Below, piece by piece: positions 1-8,931 of a stretch of 64,000 nucleotides of DNA. Under the pieces are notes generated by a model that had not been told where the DNA came from, did no database searches, and was given only the letters and a program-made list of their open reading frames with translations. Position 1 is the stretch's first letter. Each line of letters starts with the position of its first letter. The stretch is taken from assembly GCA_947493215.1 (NCBI GenBank), contig CANLQE010000001.1, forward strand, positions 62,001 to 126,000, written 5' to 3'. The position numbers and the translations under genes are program-made. The stretch comes from an uncultured Sphingomonadaceae bacterium (GTDB lineage Bacteria; Pseudomonadota; Alphaproteobacteria; Sphingomonadales; Sphingomonadaceae).

Positions 1-123
1 AGACGGTCCAGCGTAACCGCTAATGTAACTGGTGCATTCATAGATAAACTCAATAGATCTCAGTTGCGACTGATTATCAATATTGACTGGCTCTGGCGAG
101 TCTTTTGTTTGCGCTGCCAACAT
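1..123 (-). CDS. partial unknown protein, N-terminal 41 residues
   Basis: An ATG on the minus strand opens a frame that stays open for 41 codons to the left edge, so only the N-terminus is present. The peptide starts MLAAQTKDSPEPVNI and is polar, with no signal peptide and no motif I recognise. A weak purine-rich site (AAGAGAA) precedes the ATG. It begins about 32 bases after the stop of the COQ9 gene on the same strand, so the two could be co-transcribed. The product is unknown; the call rests only on the open frame and its position. Confidence 0.4.
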   Translation of the reverse strand, partial: MLAAQTKDSPEPVNIDNQSQLRSIEFIYECTSYISGYAGPS

Positions 124-155
124 ATTCTCTTGATAAGCCTTGCAGAAATCTATCA

Positions 156-833
156 TCAGATCCCGCGATAGCGCAGCCGCCCAATAAAGCGGGCCATGCT
201 GAACCGGTCAACGCCGGGCCGGGTAATCTTGGCTTTTACCTTCTCAAACTGCATGACATTTTCAATCCGCCGATCCAGAAAAGCCTTGGTTTCGGCATAG
301 CTGTCGCTTTCATCGTCAAGAAACACGCTAATCGTGCTGCCGTAAACGGCGGACAGCAACGTCCGCTTGGTATAATGATTATAGTCGGTCGCCGTATCGC
401 CAGCCAGCCGCCACATTTTATCTGCTGCGCGCCAGCCAAGTTTTGCCGCGGTGGGAAGGTTCGGCGGCGCTGCGAGGATTGCCAGCGCCCGGCGCAAGCC
501 TTCGCGATCTGATTCCAATGCTTCGAGCCGCGCAACCACCAGTGCTGTGATCCGCTCGCGAATTTTCATCGCGCCCAGTTCGTCTTCTGAAAATTTCGCT
601 ATCATGGCGGCGTCGACAGCTTGAAACCAAGTATCGATCATATCGACCGGGCCTTCGTTAAACGCCAGACCAGCCATCTCGGCATCAACGCCCGCTTGCT
701 CTGCCGCAGCTTCGACCGCTTTTTCATTCCAACCGTCAAAAGCCGCCTGCGACGCCAAAAGTGGTGCAAGATAGGTCCGGACTTCATCCAGCGTCGGATC
801 ATCGCGTAACGGTTGGGGTTGTTTTGCAGGCAT
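156..833 (-). CDS. COQ9 family protein (ubiquinone biosynthesis accessory)
   Basis: A 225-residue protein resembling the alphaproteobacterial COQ9 family, lipid-binding helical proteins of the TetR-like fold that assist ubiquinone biosynthesis (in eukaryotes, COQ9 helps the COQ7 hydroxylase). Visible features are the helical N-terminal part followed by the family's FNEGPVDMIDTW and YTKRTLLSAVYGSTISVFL-type stretches in the second half, the latter being the most recognisable piece. I chose the ATG at 833 because an AAGGAA site sits just upstream; an upstream extension to 926 has no such site and an unlikely sequence. It is divergent from the old-yellow-enzyme gene. Recognition is by sequence look alone. 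Confidence 0.8.
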   Translation of the reverse strand: MPAKQPQPLRDDPTLDEVRTYLAPLLASQAAFDGWNEKAVEAAAEQAGVDAEMAGLAFNEGPVDMIDTWFQAVDAAMIAKFSEDELGAMKIRERITALVVARLEALESDREGLRRALAILAAPPNLPTAAKLGWRAADKMWRLAGDTATDYNHYTKRTLLSAVYGSTISVFLDDESDSYAETKAFLDRRIENVMQFEKVKAKITRPGVDRFSMARFIGRLRYRGI

Positions 834-986
834 GTCGTAAAGTTCCTTGCGCGGGCGACCCGTAAGCGGGGGCCAATAAAAGGGATATAGGCTGAAAGAA
901 AAGATTTTCAAACCATTGCATTGCAAAGCGCTACTGGCCTGACTAGCTATTCATCAAGCAATTAAAAACAGCGAAAGAGCATATCT

Positions 987-2099
987 ATGAGCACATTATT
1001 TGATCCCATCACCCTTGGCGCAATCGAAGCGCCGAACCGCATGCTTATGGCCCCCCTGACCCGGTGCCGCTCGACGATGGAACATGTGCCGACCCCGATC
1101 ATGGGCGAATATTATTCGCAGCGCGCCGGTGCTGGCCTGATTATTTCCGAAGCCACCGGCATTAGCCAACAAGGCTTGGGCACCCCTTTTGCACCGGGCA
1201 TCTGGAATGACGAACAAACCGAAGCATGGAAACCGATTATCGAGCAAGTCCACGCCGCGGGCGGACGGATCATCTGTCAATTATGGCATATGGGCCGCAT
1301 CGTTCATCCCGATTTTCTCGGCGGCGAAAAGCCGGTTTCCTCTTCAGCGACAACTGCGCCCGGCAGCGTGCGCACCTATCAAGGCAAACGCGACTATGTC
1401 GAAGCACGCCCGATGGAATTGGATGATATTTCGAGCCTGCTCGACGATTATACCAACGCCGCTGAAAATGCTAAAAAAGCAGGCTTTGATGGCGTGCAAT
1501 TGCATAGTGCGAATGGCTATCTGATCGACCAGTTTATCCGCTCCGGCACCAATTTCCGTACGGATCAATATGGCGGCTCTATCGAGAACCGTATCCGCTT
1601 GCTTGGTGAAGTGACACAGCGATTGGTTGACGTTTGGGGCGGCGACCGGGTTTCTGTCCGCCTTTCTCCCAATGGCGATTCCCAAGGGGCAGACGATGCA
1701 ACACCGGTAGAGACCTTTACGGCAGCTGCGAAATTGCTCGACAGTCTCGGCATTGCGTTTCTCGAACTGCGTGAACCGCCAGCCCATGGCACTTATGGTA
1801 ATACCGATGTACCCAGGGTTAGCCCCGACATTCGTCCGGTATTCAGCAAGCCATTAGTTCTCAACAGCGACTATTTTTACGATAGTGGGACAGAGGCGCT
1901 GGCCGACGATAAAGGCGATGCGATCAGCTTTGGCCGGACATTCATGACCAATCCCGACCTGCCGGAACGTTTCCGCACTGGCGCAGAACTCAACCCGATC
2001 GACTTTACGCCAACATGGTATAGTCAGGGTCCTGAAGGCTATGTGGATTATCCGACGATGGGCCAAAGCAAGGCGACTCAGGACAAAGCCAGCGCCTGA
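987..2099 (+). CDS. alkene reductase, old yellow enzyme family
   Basis: A 370-residue FMN-dependent ene-reductase (NemA/XenB/OYE class) that reduces activated C=C bonds or nitro-compounds with NAD(P)H in the cytoplasm. The TIM-barrel landmarks are visible: N-terminal MAPLTRCRS, the substrate-anion pair H173 and N176 in HSANGYLIDQF, then the phosphate-binding stretch around YGGSIENR. Length is normal for the family. It is divergent from COQ9 and convergent with rcdA, so it is probably transcribed alone. The ribosome-binding site is weak (AAAGAG). The physiological substrate cannot be read from sequence. Confidence 0.92.
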   Translation: MSTLFDPITLGAIEAPNRMLMAPLTRCRSTMEHVPTPIMGEYYSQRAGAGLIISEATGISQQGLGTPFAPGIWNDEQTEAWKPIIEQVHAAGGRIICQLWHMGRIVHPDFLGGEKPVSSSATTAPGSVRTYQGKRDYVEARPMELDDISSLLDDYTNAAENAKKAGFDGVQLHSANGYLIDQFIRSGTNFRTDQYGGSIENRIRLLGEVTQRLVDVWGGDRVSVRLSPNGDSQGADDATPVETFTAAAKLLDSLGIAFLELREPPAHGTYGNTDVPRVSPDIRPVFSKPLVLNSDYFYDSGTEALADDKGDAISFGRTFMTNPDLPERFRTGAELNPIDFTPTWYSQGPEGYVDYPTMGQSKATQDKASA

Positions 2100-2130
2100 A
2101 CCTAGATATCCTGAACCGAGATATAGAGAA

Positions 2131-2586
2131 TCAAAAGGAGCTTTGGAGCCGCCGGAACATGTTATGGACCGCTGGCTCTGAAGCTTCTTGCTGTTCAAGC
2201 CGTGCAGAAAGACGCTGCAGACGCTGAAAAAGCTCTTCGCTGGAATCAATAATATAGCGCGCCTCATCCGGGAATAACTCTACCATCGGACGATCGCTGG
2301 CAGCCGCATAACCCAATTCCCGATCATGGTTCCATGCCTCACCATCGGTCATGTCTTCGCCGTGCAACGCCCGCTGGTTTAACAACCACGCGATGCAATG
2401 CATCAAACGGGTCGTAACTTTCAAAGACTCGCATGAAAAGGATACCGACAGCGTCGCGTCATCCTGGCACTGCTCGTTAAACCGGCCGGACTCAAAATAG
2501 GATCGCGCCTCATCAGCAAGCACCATCGACTCGGTATAGAGCGCATCCAGTAATTTGGGCGTAATCAATGCTTCGCTGTCAGCCAT
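2131..2586 (-). CDS. rcdA: RcdA/DUF1465 family, CtrA-degradation adaptor-like protein
   Basis: A 151-residue, mostly helical protein matching the DUF1465 family whose Caulobacter member RcdA is an adaptor in ClpXP-mediated proteolysis of the cell-cycle regulator CtrA. The family stretches are present: TESMVLADEARSYFE, TTRLMHCIAWLLNQRAL, and the central acidic segment before RYIIDSSEELFQRLQRL. No signal peptide or membrane segment is present, as expected for a cytoplasmic adaptor. It stands alone between the convergent reductase gene and a YdcH-like gene. Its upstream region carries four GTTAA elements and an inverted repeat (separate entry). Adaptor function is inferred from the family. Confidence 0.8.
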   Translation of the reverse strand: MADSEALITPKLLDALYTESMVLADEARSYFESGRFNEQCQDDATLSVSFSCESLKVTTRLMHCIAWLLNQRALHGEDMTDGEAWNHDRELGYAAASDRPMVELFPDEARYIIDSSEELFQRLQRLSARLEQQEASEPAVHNMFRRLQSSF

Positions 2587-2622
2587 TTAAACTATGTAGC
2601 AAATTTTACATGAGCAAGGACA

Positions 2623-2715
2623 GTTAAAATTCACACGCCACAGGGTTAATTTGCAAGATGTTTCAATGTGACACGTCGCGTCACACGGAGTTAATTAGTG
2701 GACAGAGAAAGTTAA
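2623..2715 (-). promoter_or_regulatory. rcdA upstream region: four TTAAC elements and an inverted repeat
   Basis: The 160-base gap before rcdA contains four GTTAA elements on the plus strand (TTAAC on the rcdA strand) at 2623, 2645, 2690 and 2711, spaced 22, 45 and 21 bases, plus the inverted repeat TGTGAC-N7-GTCACA at 2667-2685. TTAAC resembles the half-site of the CtrA box (TTAA-N7-TTAA), but no full box with 7-base spacing is present. A regulatory role is inferred from position only. Confidence 0.35.
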
Positions 2716-2746
2716 TTTGGGTGACCGACGCCAAAAGCCGCCACAA

Positions 2747-2950
2747 TCATGCAATAATATCGGGTATCAGCTGATTTTCGATCTGAATGATGCGGTCGCG
2801 CAAATGTAATTTGCGTTTTTTTAGGCGCGCTGCACGCAGTTGATCATGGCTGCCCGATTCCAGCAAGGCCGCGATCGCGTCATCCAGATCGCGATGTTCA
2901 ACCTTCAGCAGTTCAAGCCGCTGTCGCAACTCTTGATCGGATATCGCCAT
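2747..2950 (-). CDS. YdcH/DUF465 family small coiled-coil protein
   Basis: A 67-residue protein of the DUF465 (YdcH) family, short helical-hairpin proteins common in alphaproteobacteria and of unknown function. It shows the signature ELRQRLELLKVEHRDLDDAI followed by LKKRKLHLRDRIIQIE, that is two heptad-rich helices with a short turn. I chose the ATG giving MAISDQEL because family members usually begin there; an upstream in-frame ATG at 2974 is also possible and neither has a clear ribosome-binding site. It lies upstream of rcdA on the same strand and is divergent from a second, shorter member at 3139. Confidence 0.8.
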   Translation of the reverse strand: MAISDQELRQRLELLKVEHRDLDDAIAALLESGSHDQLRAARLKKRKLHLRDRIIQIENQLIPDIIA

Positions 2951-3138
2951 AATGGATTCATTCACCCCTTGCATGCCTGCAACAAATTTGTATTCTTCCT
3001 CCTATTCATGGTTCTTGTCTAAACCAAGACAATAATATCATGTGATCTGCCGCCGCTTCATGCCAAGCGTACGGCTAAAGGAAAGGGACACCCGCAACCA
3101 CTTTCAATCCAGCAACATTATATAATCAGGAGAAAATT

Positions 3139-3297
3139 ATGGATCAGAATCATGTATCAGCCCTGCGCGGAAAGCACGAAGCTCTCGACCGCAAGATCAG
3201 CGAAGAAGAGGCCCGCCCGGTTCCAGATACAATTCGACTCCATGACCTGAAAAAACAAAAGTTGCGATTGAAGGATGAGTTATTGGCGGACGCCTGA
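3139..3297 (+). CDS. YdcH/DUF465 family small protein, second copy
   Basis: A 52-residue protein starting MDQNHVSALRGKHEALD, preceded by a good CAGGAG site. It has the same helix-turn-helix coiled-coil layout as the neighbour at 2747-2950: a first helix with KHEALDRKI (compare EHRDLDDAI) and a second with LHDLKKQKLRLKDEL (compare ARLKKRKLHLRD). It is shorter, with more abrupt ends. The two genes are divergent and look like distant paralogues. Function of the family is not known to me; SlyX-like coiled-coil adaptors are a loose comparison. Confidence 0.75.
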   Translation: MDQNHVSALRGKHEALDRKISEEEARPVPDTIRLHDLKKQKLRLKDELLADA

Positions 3298-3465
3298 AAC
3301 TCTTTGTGATTCAGTCTAACCCATCAGACCGCATTTCGATAAGCCCCTGACACCCGCAAACCAGTCTGAATCGCTCCGGTTAATCCACCTAAATTATTCA
3401 CGTCATTGACTTACTCTTCCGTTTCCCCAAGGTTTGGGGCGATTCATAAAAAGAGGACAGTCCCC

Positions 3466-4485
3466 ATGACCACAAACCAGATTTGGTATTTACGCAAACG
3501 CCCTGTCGGTAAAATTGCGGAAGGGGATCTGGAGCTGGTCACGGAAGAAATGGCCCCACTCGGCCCCGACATGATACGAGTAAGAACCATCTATCTCTCG
3601 CTCGACCCCACCAACCGGATATGGATGAGCGACGTCGACGGCTATTTGCCGCCGGTTCCAATCGATGATCCCATGCGCGGTGGCGGCATCGGGGTCGTGG
3701 AAGAAAGCAATTTCGATGCTATACCGGTTGGCGCCCTCATCAACACCGGTCTTTCCACTTGGGCCATGTATAATGACATCCCGGGCGGTATGGCGAGCGT
3801 ATTACCATCCATCCCCGGCGTACCTTTAACCGCTTATATGGGGCCATTGGGTGCCACAGGCATGACCGCTTACTTCGGGCTGATGGACATCGGCAAACCA
3901 AAAGAAGGCGATACGCTGGTGGTTTCTGCTGCGGCTGGCGCGGTCGGTTCCATGGTCGGGCAAATCGGCAAAATTCACGGATGTCATGTTGTCGGCATTG
4001 CCGGATCTGATGACAAATGCAAATGGCTCACCCAAGAAGCCGGGTTTGATGCTGCCATAAACTACAAGACGGAAGATGTTGGCGCCGCACTCGACAAACA
4101 TTGCCCGAACGGGATTGATATCAACTTTGAAAGTGTTGGTGGAGAAATTATGGATGCCGTGATAGCGCGGCTGAACGATTTTTCACGCATGCCATTATGC
4201 GGACTGATATCCACCTATAATGATTTGGATGGATCATCAGGACCGTCAAATTTTGCCAATCTATTGATGCGGCGGACAACATTGCGCGGATTCATCATCC
4301 TCGATTATTTTGACCGCTTTCCCGAAGGCGCGCAGGCAATGGCTGGATGGATGATGGAAGGTCACCTGAAATTCGAGACGGATATAGTGCAGGGCATTGA
4401 AAATGCTCCCGCTTCTGTTGACCGCCTTTTCACCGGCGCCAATTTGGGCAAGCTTGCAGTTCAGTTCGGTCCGGAACCGGACTAA
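3466..4485 (+). CDS. zinc-free NADP-dependent oxidoreductase (CurA/leukotriene B4 dehydrogenase type)
   Basis: A 339-residue medium-chain dehydrogenase/reductase of the zinc-independent CurA/PTGR group, which reduce alpha,beta-unsaturated carbonyls with NADPH. Landmarks are the N-terminal IWYLRKRPVG and SLDPTNRIWM, the cofactor-binding turn VVSAAAGAVGSMVGQIGKIHGCHVVGIAGSD split by its glycine-rich loop, and NFESVGGEIMDAVI. No catalytic zinc ligands are apparent. The ATG at 3466 follows AGAGGAC and gives the usual family start; the longer frame from 3406 adds 20 residues without homologous look. It is followed about 100 bases later by ptsP but probably has its own transcript. Confidence 0.9.
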   Translation: MTTNQIWYLRKRPVGKIAEGDLELVTEEMAPLGPDMIRVRTIYLSLDPTNRIWMSDVDGYLPPVPIDDPMRGGGIGVVEESNFDAIPVGALINTGLSTWAMYNDIPGGMASVLPSIPGVPLTAYMGPLGATGMTAYFGLMDIGKPKEGDTLVVSAAAGAVGSMVGQIGKIHGCHVVGIAGSDDKCKWLTQEAGFDAAINYKTEDVGAALDKHCPNGIDINFESVGGEIMDAVIARLNDFSRMPLCGLISTYNDLDGSSGPSNFANLLMRRTTLRGFIILDYFDRFPEGAQAMAGWMMEGHLKFETDIVQGIENAPASVDRLFTGANLGKLAVQFGPEPD

Positions 4486-4590
4486 ATTCCAAGCAAATAT
4501 AGCGCGCAAACCACAGGGTAATATGTATTTTCTGGCCGATAGCCTGATTTGCATATCGCACCTGTCAGAGGTTTCTGCTAGGCTAACGGC

Positions 4591-6873
4591 ATGGCCACCA
4601 AACACACGCCCAGCCTTGTAACCGCCCGTAATATTTTGACCGGGCTGCGGTCGATTATGGCCTCTCCCGGTAATGCCCAGACCAAACTCAACCATGTCGT
4701 GGAAACCATTGGCGAGGCGGTCAGCAGCGAGGTTTGTTCCATATATTTGCGGCGCGAAGGCGTTCTCGAACTATATGCGACGCGCGGCCTCAACCAGGAA
4801 GCAGTCCATGTTACCAAATTGGCTTTTGGTGAGGGGTTAACCGGATATATTGCAAAAAATGTTGAAACGTTGAATCTCGACGAAGCGGCCAGCCATCCCG
4901 ATTTCCAATATCGCCCGGAAACCGGGGAAGAAAAATTCCATAGCTTTGCCGGGGTGCCAATCATCCGTAATCAGCAAGCCGTCGGTGTTTTATGCGCCCA
5001 GCATATAGACCCGCGCAAATATTCCGAGGAAGAGATTGAATCGTTCCAGACGGCCGCGATGGTCCTGTCAGAACTGATTTCCAACGCGGAGTTGGTCGAT
5101 GTAGAATCGGTGGATGCCCCCAATGCGCGCAACAGTGGCGCGGATCGGCTCAGCGGCCTGCAGCTGGTTAAAGGAAAAGCCAGCGGTTTCGCCGTCTTCC
5201 ACCAACCGCGCGTGAAAATCGAACATACCGTGGCAGAAGATACAGAGGCTGAGCGCCATCGGGTCTATTCGGCTTTCGACAAGATGCGCAGCCAGATTGA
5301 CCAGATGACCAATCAGGCCGAATTTGGAGTGGGTGGGGAGCATGAAGAGGTACTGCAAACCTACAAGATGTTCGCCTATGACGAAGGCTGGAGCCGCAGG
5401 ATCAATGAAGCGATTGATAGCGGCCTGACCGCCGAAGCGGCCATTGAGCGCGTGCAACAACATACCCGGATGCGGATGCGCCAGATTGATGATCCTTTGC
5501 TTGCCGAAAGGATGCATGATCTGGAGGATCTTGCTAACCGCTTGCTGCGCATTGTCTCTGGCCAAATGGGCACAGCAGCTACCATGGGTCTGCGCCAGGA
5601 CACGATATTGGTCGCGCGGAATTTAGGGCCAGCCGAATTGCTGGAATATGATCGCCGACGCCTCAAAGGTGTGGTGCTGGAAGAGGGTTCGCTAACCGCC
5701 CATGTCACAATCATCGCGCGGGCGATGGACATACCGATTCTGGGTCAGGTTAAAAATGTCCGACAGATTGTCCGAGAAAACGATCTGCTGCTGCTTAATG
5801 TAGACGACAATGCATTGTTTGTCCGTCCCAGCCCATCGATAGAAGATGCGTTTGAAACGCAGATCGAACTGACCCAGAAAAAGCGTGCGGCCTATGCCGA
5901 ATTGAAGGCCAAGGAACCGATCACCACAGACGGGACGCGGATTACGCTGAACATCAATGCGGGTTTGCGCGACGATATGGCAATGCTGACCTTGACCGGT
6001 GCCGATGGCATTGGCTTGTTCCGCACCGAATTCCAGTTTCTCGTCGCCGCCACCATGCCGAGCCGGGCCGGGCAGTTGCGCTTCTACCGAGATGTGTTGG
6101 ACGCCGCTGGCGACAAGCCAGTCATTTTCCGGACTGTTGATATTGGCGGCGACAAGCCCTTGCCTTATTTTCAAGCCAGCGAAGTGAAGGAAGAAAATCC
6201 CGCGATGGGCTGGCGCGCGCTGCGCATCGGTTTGGAACGCGATGCGCTAATGAAAGTACAGGCACGCTCGCTTATCGAGGCCGCTGCGGGACGGAAACTG
6301 AACGTCATGTTCCCGATGATCGCCGAGCCTTGGGAATTTGATGAAGCCAAGGCGGTGTTCGAGAAACAGCTCCAATATTTGCGAGACCGCAAGAAACAGT
6401 TGCCATTGTCCATTCGCTATGGCGCAATGCTCGAAGTCCCTGCGCTTGCCGAATGTCTAGATCAGCTGGCAACACGGCTCGATTTTTTGTCGATTGGCAC
6501 CAATGATCTCACTCAGTTTCTGTTCGCAGCAGACCGCAGCAATCCAAAATTAGCGGAGCGATTTGATTGGCTCAGTCCAGCCATCCTGCGCTTCATCGAC
6601 CGGGTTTCCAGGCAAGCTGATGATCTGGGCATTGAACTCAGCGTGTGCGGCGAAATGGGTGGCCGACCGCTTGAAGCAATGGCTTTACTCGGCCTGGGCA
6701 TCAAGCGCCTGTCGATTACGCCAGCATCTATCGGCCCGATCAAGGCGATGGTACGCTCCTTGGATCTCGGCGCGGCGCAGGAACAGCTGTCAGCAATATT
6801 ATCCGGTCCACCAAATGATCCTAGAAGCGCACTGGAAAAATGGGCGCAAGAGCATCAGGTCGACCTCGGCTAA
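4591..6873 (+). CDS. ptsP: phosphoenolpyruvate--protein phosphotransferase, nitrogen PTS enzyme I
   Basis: A 760-residue EI-Ntr. It autophosphorylates from phosphoenolpyruvate and passes the phosphate to NPr and EIIA-Ntr, a regulatory phosphorelay linked to nitrogen and potassium homeostasis. Domains in order: GAF sensor (about 18-165, with GEGLTGYIA and HSFAGVPIIR), enzyme I N-terminal HPr-binding domain (about 185-300), swivelling phosphohistidine domain with the active-site His371 in EGSLTAHVTIIARAMDIP, and the PEP-binding TIM barrel with GIGLFRTEFQF, SIGTNDLTQF and SVCGEMGG near residue 686. All catalytic motifs are intact. There is no PTS partner gene adjacent. Confidence 0.95.
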   Translation: MATKHTPSLVTARNILTGLRSIMASPGNAQTKLNHVVETIGEAVSSEVCSIYLRREGVLELYATRGLNQEAVHVTKLAFGEGLTGYIAKNVETLNLDEAASHPDFQYRPETGEEKFHSFAGVPIIRNQQAVGVLCAQHIDPRKYSEEEIESFQTAAMVLSELISNAELVDVESVDAPNARNSGADRLSGLQLVKGKASGFAVFHQPRVKIEHTVAEDTEAERHRVYSAFDKMRSQIDQMTNQAEFGVGGEHEEVLQTYKMFAYDEGWSRRINEAIDSGLTAEAAIERVQQHTRMRMRQIDDPLLAERMHDLEDLANRLLRIVSGQMGTAATMGLRQDTILVARNLGPAELLEYDRRRLKGVVLEEGSLTAHVTIIARAMDIPILGQVKNVRQIVRENDLLLLNVDDNALFVRPSPSIEDAFETQIELTQKKRAAYAELKAKEPITTDGTRITLNINAGLRDDMAMLTLTGADGIGLFRTEFQFLVAATMPSRAGQLRFYRDVLDAAGDKPVIFRTVDIGGDKPLPYFQASEVKEENPAMGWRALRIGLERDALMKVQARSLIEAAAGRKLNVMFPMIAEPWEFDEAKAVFEKQLQYLRDRKKQLPLSIRYGAMLEVPALAECLDQLATRLDFLSIGTNDLTQFLFAADRSNPKLAERFDWLSPAILRFIDRVSRQADDLGIELSVCGEMGGRPLEAMALLGLGIKRLSITPASIGPIKAMVRSLDLGAAQEQLSAILSGPPNDPRSALEKWAQEHQVDLG

Positions 6874-7052
6874 GCGCCTATTCGTAATAACTTGTATCGG
6901 CATTCCCGCAAATGCGGCAGCGGTCCGGTCATTATGTCCATGCGCCTAGGGTTTCTGCACTGATAATCATTGACTTTTCACCACTCTAGTGGCTTTTCTA
7001 TGCGATCAGTAAAAATCGGGGTCGCACCGCGAACCGGCCAAAGGAGAGTTTG

Positions 7053-7925
7053 ATGGCCGAAGAAATAGACGCAGAGGATACAGGCGAAGAAAATGCCGAG
7101 CTGAGCCTGCACAGCGTGGGTGATATGTTGCGTCATGCGCGCGAGCAGAAAAACCTCGGCATTGAAGATGTTGCAAAGACGACACGTATTCCGCAGCGTC
7201 ATTTGGCATCCATTGAATCTGGTGATTTTGGAGCATTGCCTGGCCGCACTTATGCGATCGGCTTTGCCAAATCCTATGCGCGCACTGTGGGGCTCAGCGA
7301 AGTCACCATTGGTAGTCAGTTGCGCGAAGAAATGGATGATCAGGGACACAGCGCCTATGAGCCGGAAACCAGCGGCTATTCACCGGCCAATCCCAGCAAT
7401 GTTCCGCCTAAATATCTTGCCTTTACAGCCGCAGGCATCGGTGCTGTTTTGCTGGTCGGCTTTTTGATTTGGCGGGTGCTATATCTGGAACCAACCGATT
7501 TCATGGATGGTGAATCAGACACAGAATTTACTGAGAATGATGCCGGTATAGACACATTGGGCGGCACCATAGAACCGGTCGGCCCAGCGCCCTCGGCAAC
7601 CGGTACGGTAACGCTGACCGCAACCGAGACCGTATGGCTGAAAATCTATGACGAAGAGGGTGAGCGTCTATTTGAAAAAGAAATGTCCGCTGGTGAACAA
7701 TATACCGTACCGGCGGATGCCAATGGGCCGCAGATACTGACCGGCCGGCCGGACGCATTGACGGTAACAATTGACGGCGCCGTTGTCCCGCCACTCGGCA
7801 CTCCGGATCGTACGATCAAAGATGTCGGCATCAGCGCTGCGGCGTTGCTGGCTCGCACAGACCTCGGCGGTTCAACGACGGACACGGCTACCGAGCCCTC
7901 AGGCGGACAAAATAGCACGCCATAG
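7053..7925 (+). CDS. RodZ-like helix-turn-helix membrane protein (DUF4115)
   Basis: A 290-residue bitopic inner-membrane protein. Residues about 22-85 form a Cro/RodZ-type helix-turn-helix (VGDMLRHAREQKNLGIEDVAKTT, GALPGRTYAIGF), followed by an acidic linker, one transmembrane segment (about 128-150, AAGIGAVLLVGFLIWRVLYL) and a periplasmic C-terminal DUF4115 domain (LTATETVWLKIYDEEGERLF). This is the architecture of RodZ, which links MreB to the membrane and cell-shape machinery. The ATG at 7053 sits 6 bases after AAGGAGAG. It lies between ptsP and cpoB in the same direction. A role in cell shape is inferred from the architecture. Confidence 0.85.
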   Translation: MAEEIDAEDTGEENAELSLHSVGDMLRHAREQKNLGIEDVAKTTRIPQRHLASIESGDFGALPGRTYAIGFAKSYARTVGLSEVTIGSQLREEMDDQGHSAYEPETSGYSPANPSNVPPKYLAFTAAGIGAVLLVGFLIWRVLYLEPTDFMDGESDTEFTENDAGIDTLGGTIEPVGPAPSATGTVTLTATETVWLKIYDEEGERLFEKEMSAGEQYTVPADANGPQILTGRPDALTVTIDGAVVPPLGTPDRTIKDVGISAAALLARTDLGGSTTDTATEPSGGQNSTP

Positions 7926-8027
7926 TCGGACTGGTTAAACGCTTGATATCGCTATGAATCACGGTAAATCTATTTACTTTCCTACGGCATATATGGTTAA
8001 TGCGACCATTATATTTGGAGGCTCCCT

Positions 8028-8906
8028 ATGAAACCCGTCTTGTTCTCGACGTTATTCGCAACACTATCTGCCAGTCTGTTGGTTGCAACGCCCGTTGCTG
8101 CGCAAAATGGCAATGTCGACAAGCGGGTAGATCGGCTGGAACAAGAAATGCGCGCGGTCCAGCGCAAGGTATTTCCTGGCGGTTCATCGCGTTTTTTTGA
8201 ACCGGAAATCAAACCCGATGCGACCACGACGGTTACGCCATCGACGACCACCTCCGCCGTATCAGATCTCATAGCGCGGGTCGACACGCTGGAGCGCAGC
8301 CTCGCGTCACTGACGGGCCAGGTTGAACAGAATGATTTCCGGATAAAACAAATTGAAGATAAAATGGCGGCAGCGGTCCCGCCCGTCAGCACCAATCCTG
8401 GCGCGTTATCCACTACGCCGTCTGGCGGCCCGGATGCGGTTAGCGCCGGGACCACTAGCACTCCTGATCCGGAACGGGTGACGGGCGTCGCATCGATTGT
8501 AATGCCCGATACCGGTGATATCGGGGAAGATGCTTATATTTACGGCTACCGGCTGTGGGAGGCGAAATATTATCCCGAAGCCCAGACCCAGCTTAAGAAA
8601 GCCGCCGCTGATCACCCCAAGCATCGCCGCGCCAGTTTTGCCAAAAACCTTTTGGGCCGCGCCTATCTTGATGATGGCAAGCCGGCACTCGCCTCCGTTG
8701 CGCTATACGAAAATTATCAGGAGCTGCCGCGCGGGGAACGCGCCGCCGACAGCCTCTATTTCCTGAGCACCGCGTTGGTTGAACTTAAAAAGAAAGCGGA
8801 TGCTTGCCGCGTGCTATCCGAATTGCAGGACGTCTATCCCGGCGAAGCGGCCGGCCGCTTGAGCGCCCGTGTTGCACGGGGAAAGTCAGCGGCAGATTGC
8901 AGCTAA
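8028..8906 (+). CDS. cpoB: CpoB/YbgF-like periplasmic TPR protein
   Basis: A 292-residue exported protein with a signal peptide (cleavage near VAAQ-NG, residue 26), an N-terminal coiled coil (about 28-50 and again 85-115, VDKRVDRLEQEMRAVQRKV) and C-terminal TPR repeats (about 165-285, YIYGYRLWEAKYYPEAQTQL, then AGRAYLDD-like and ADSLYFLSTALVEL). This is the layout of CpoB (YbgF), which couples Tol-Pal envelope constriction to peptidoglycan synthesis. Here it is unlinked from the Tol-Pal cluster at 39-43 kb and instead precedes tilS and ftsH. The ribosome-binding site is GGAGG. The C-terminus ends AADCS. Confidence 0.88.
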   Translation: MKPVLFSTLFATLSASLLVATPVAAQNGNVDKRVDRLEQEMRAVQRKVFPGGSSRFFEPEIKPDATTTVTPSTTTSAVSDLIARVDTLERSLASLTGQVEQNDFRIKQIEDKMAAAVPPVSTNPGALSTTPSGGPDAVSAGTTSTPDPERVTGVASIVMPDTGDIGEDAYIYGYRLWEAKYYPEAQTQLKKAAADHPKHRRASFAKNLLGRAYLDDGKPALASVALYENYQELPRGERAADSLYFLSTALVELKKKADACRVLSELQDVYPGEAAGRLSARVARGKSAADCS

Positions 8907-8931
8907 TGGCGCATAGCAACCAGCACAGCCG

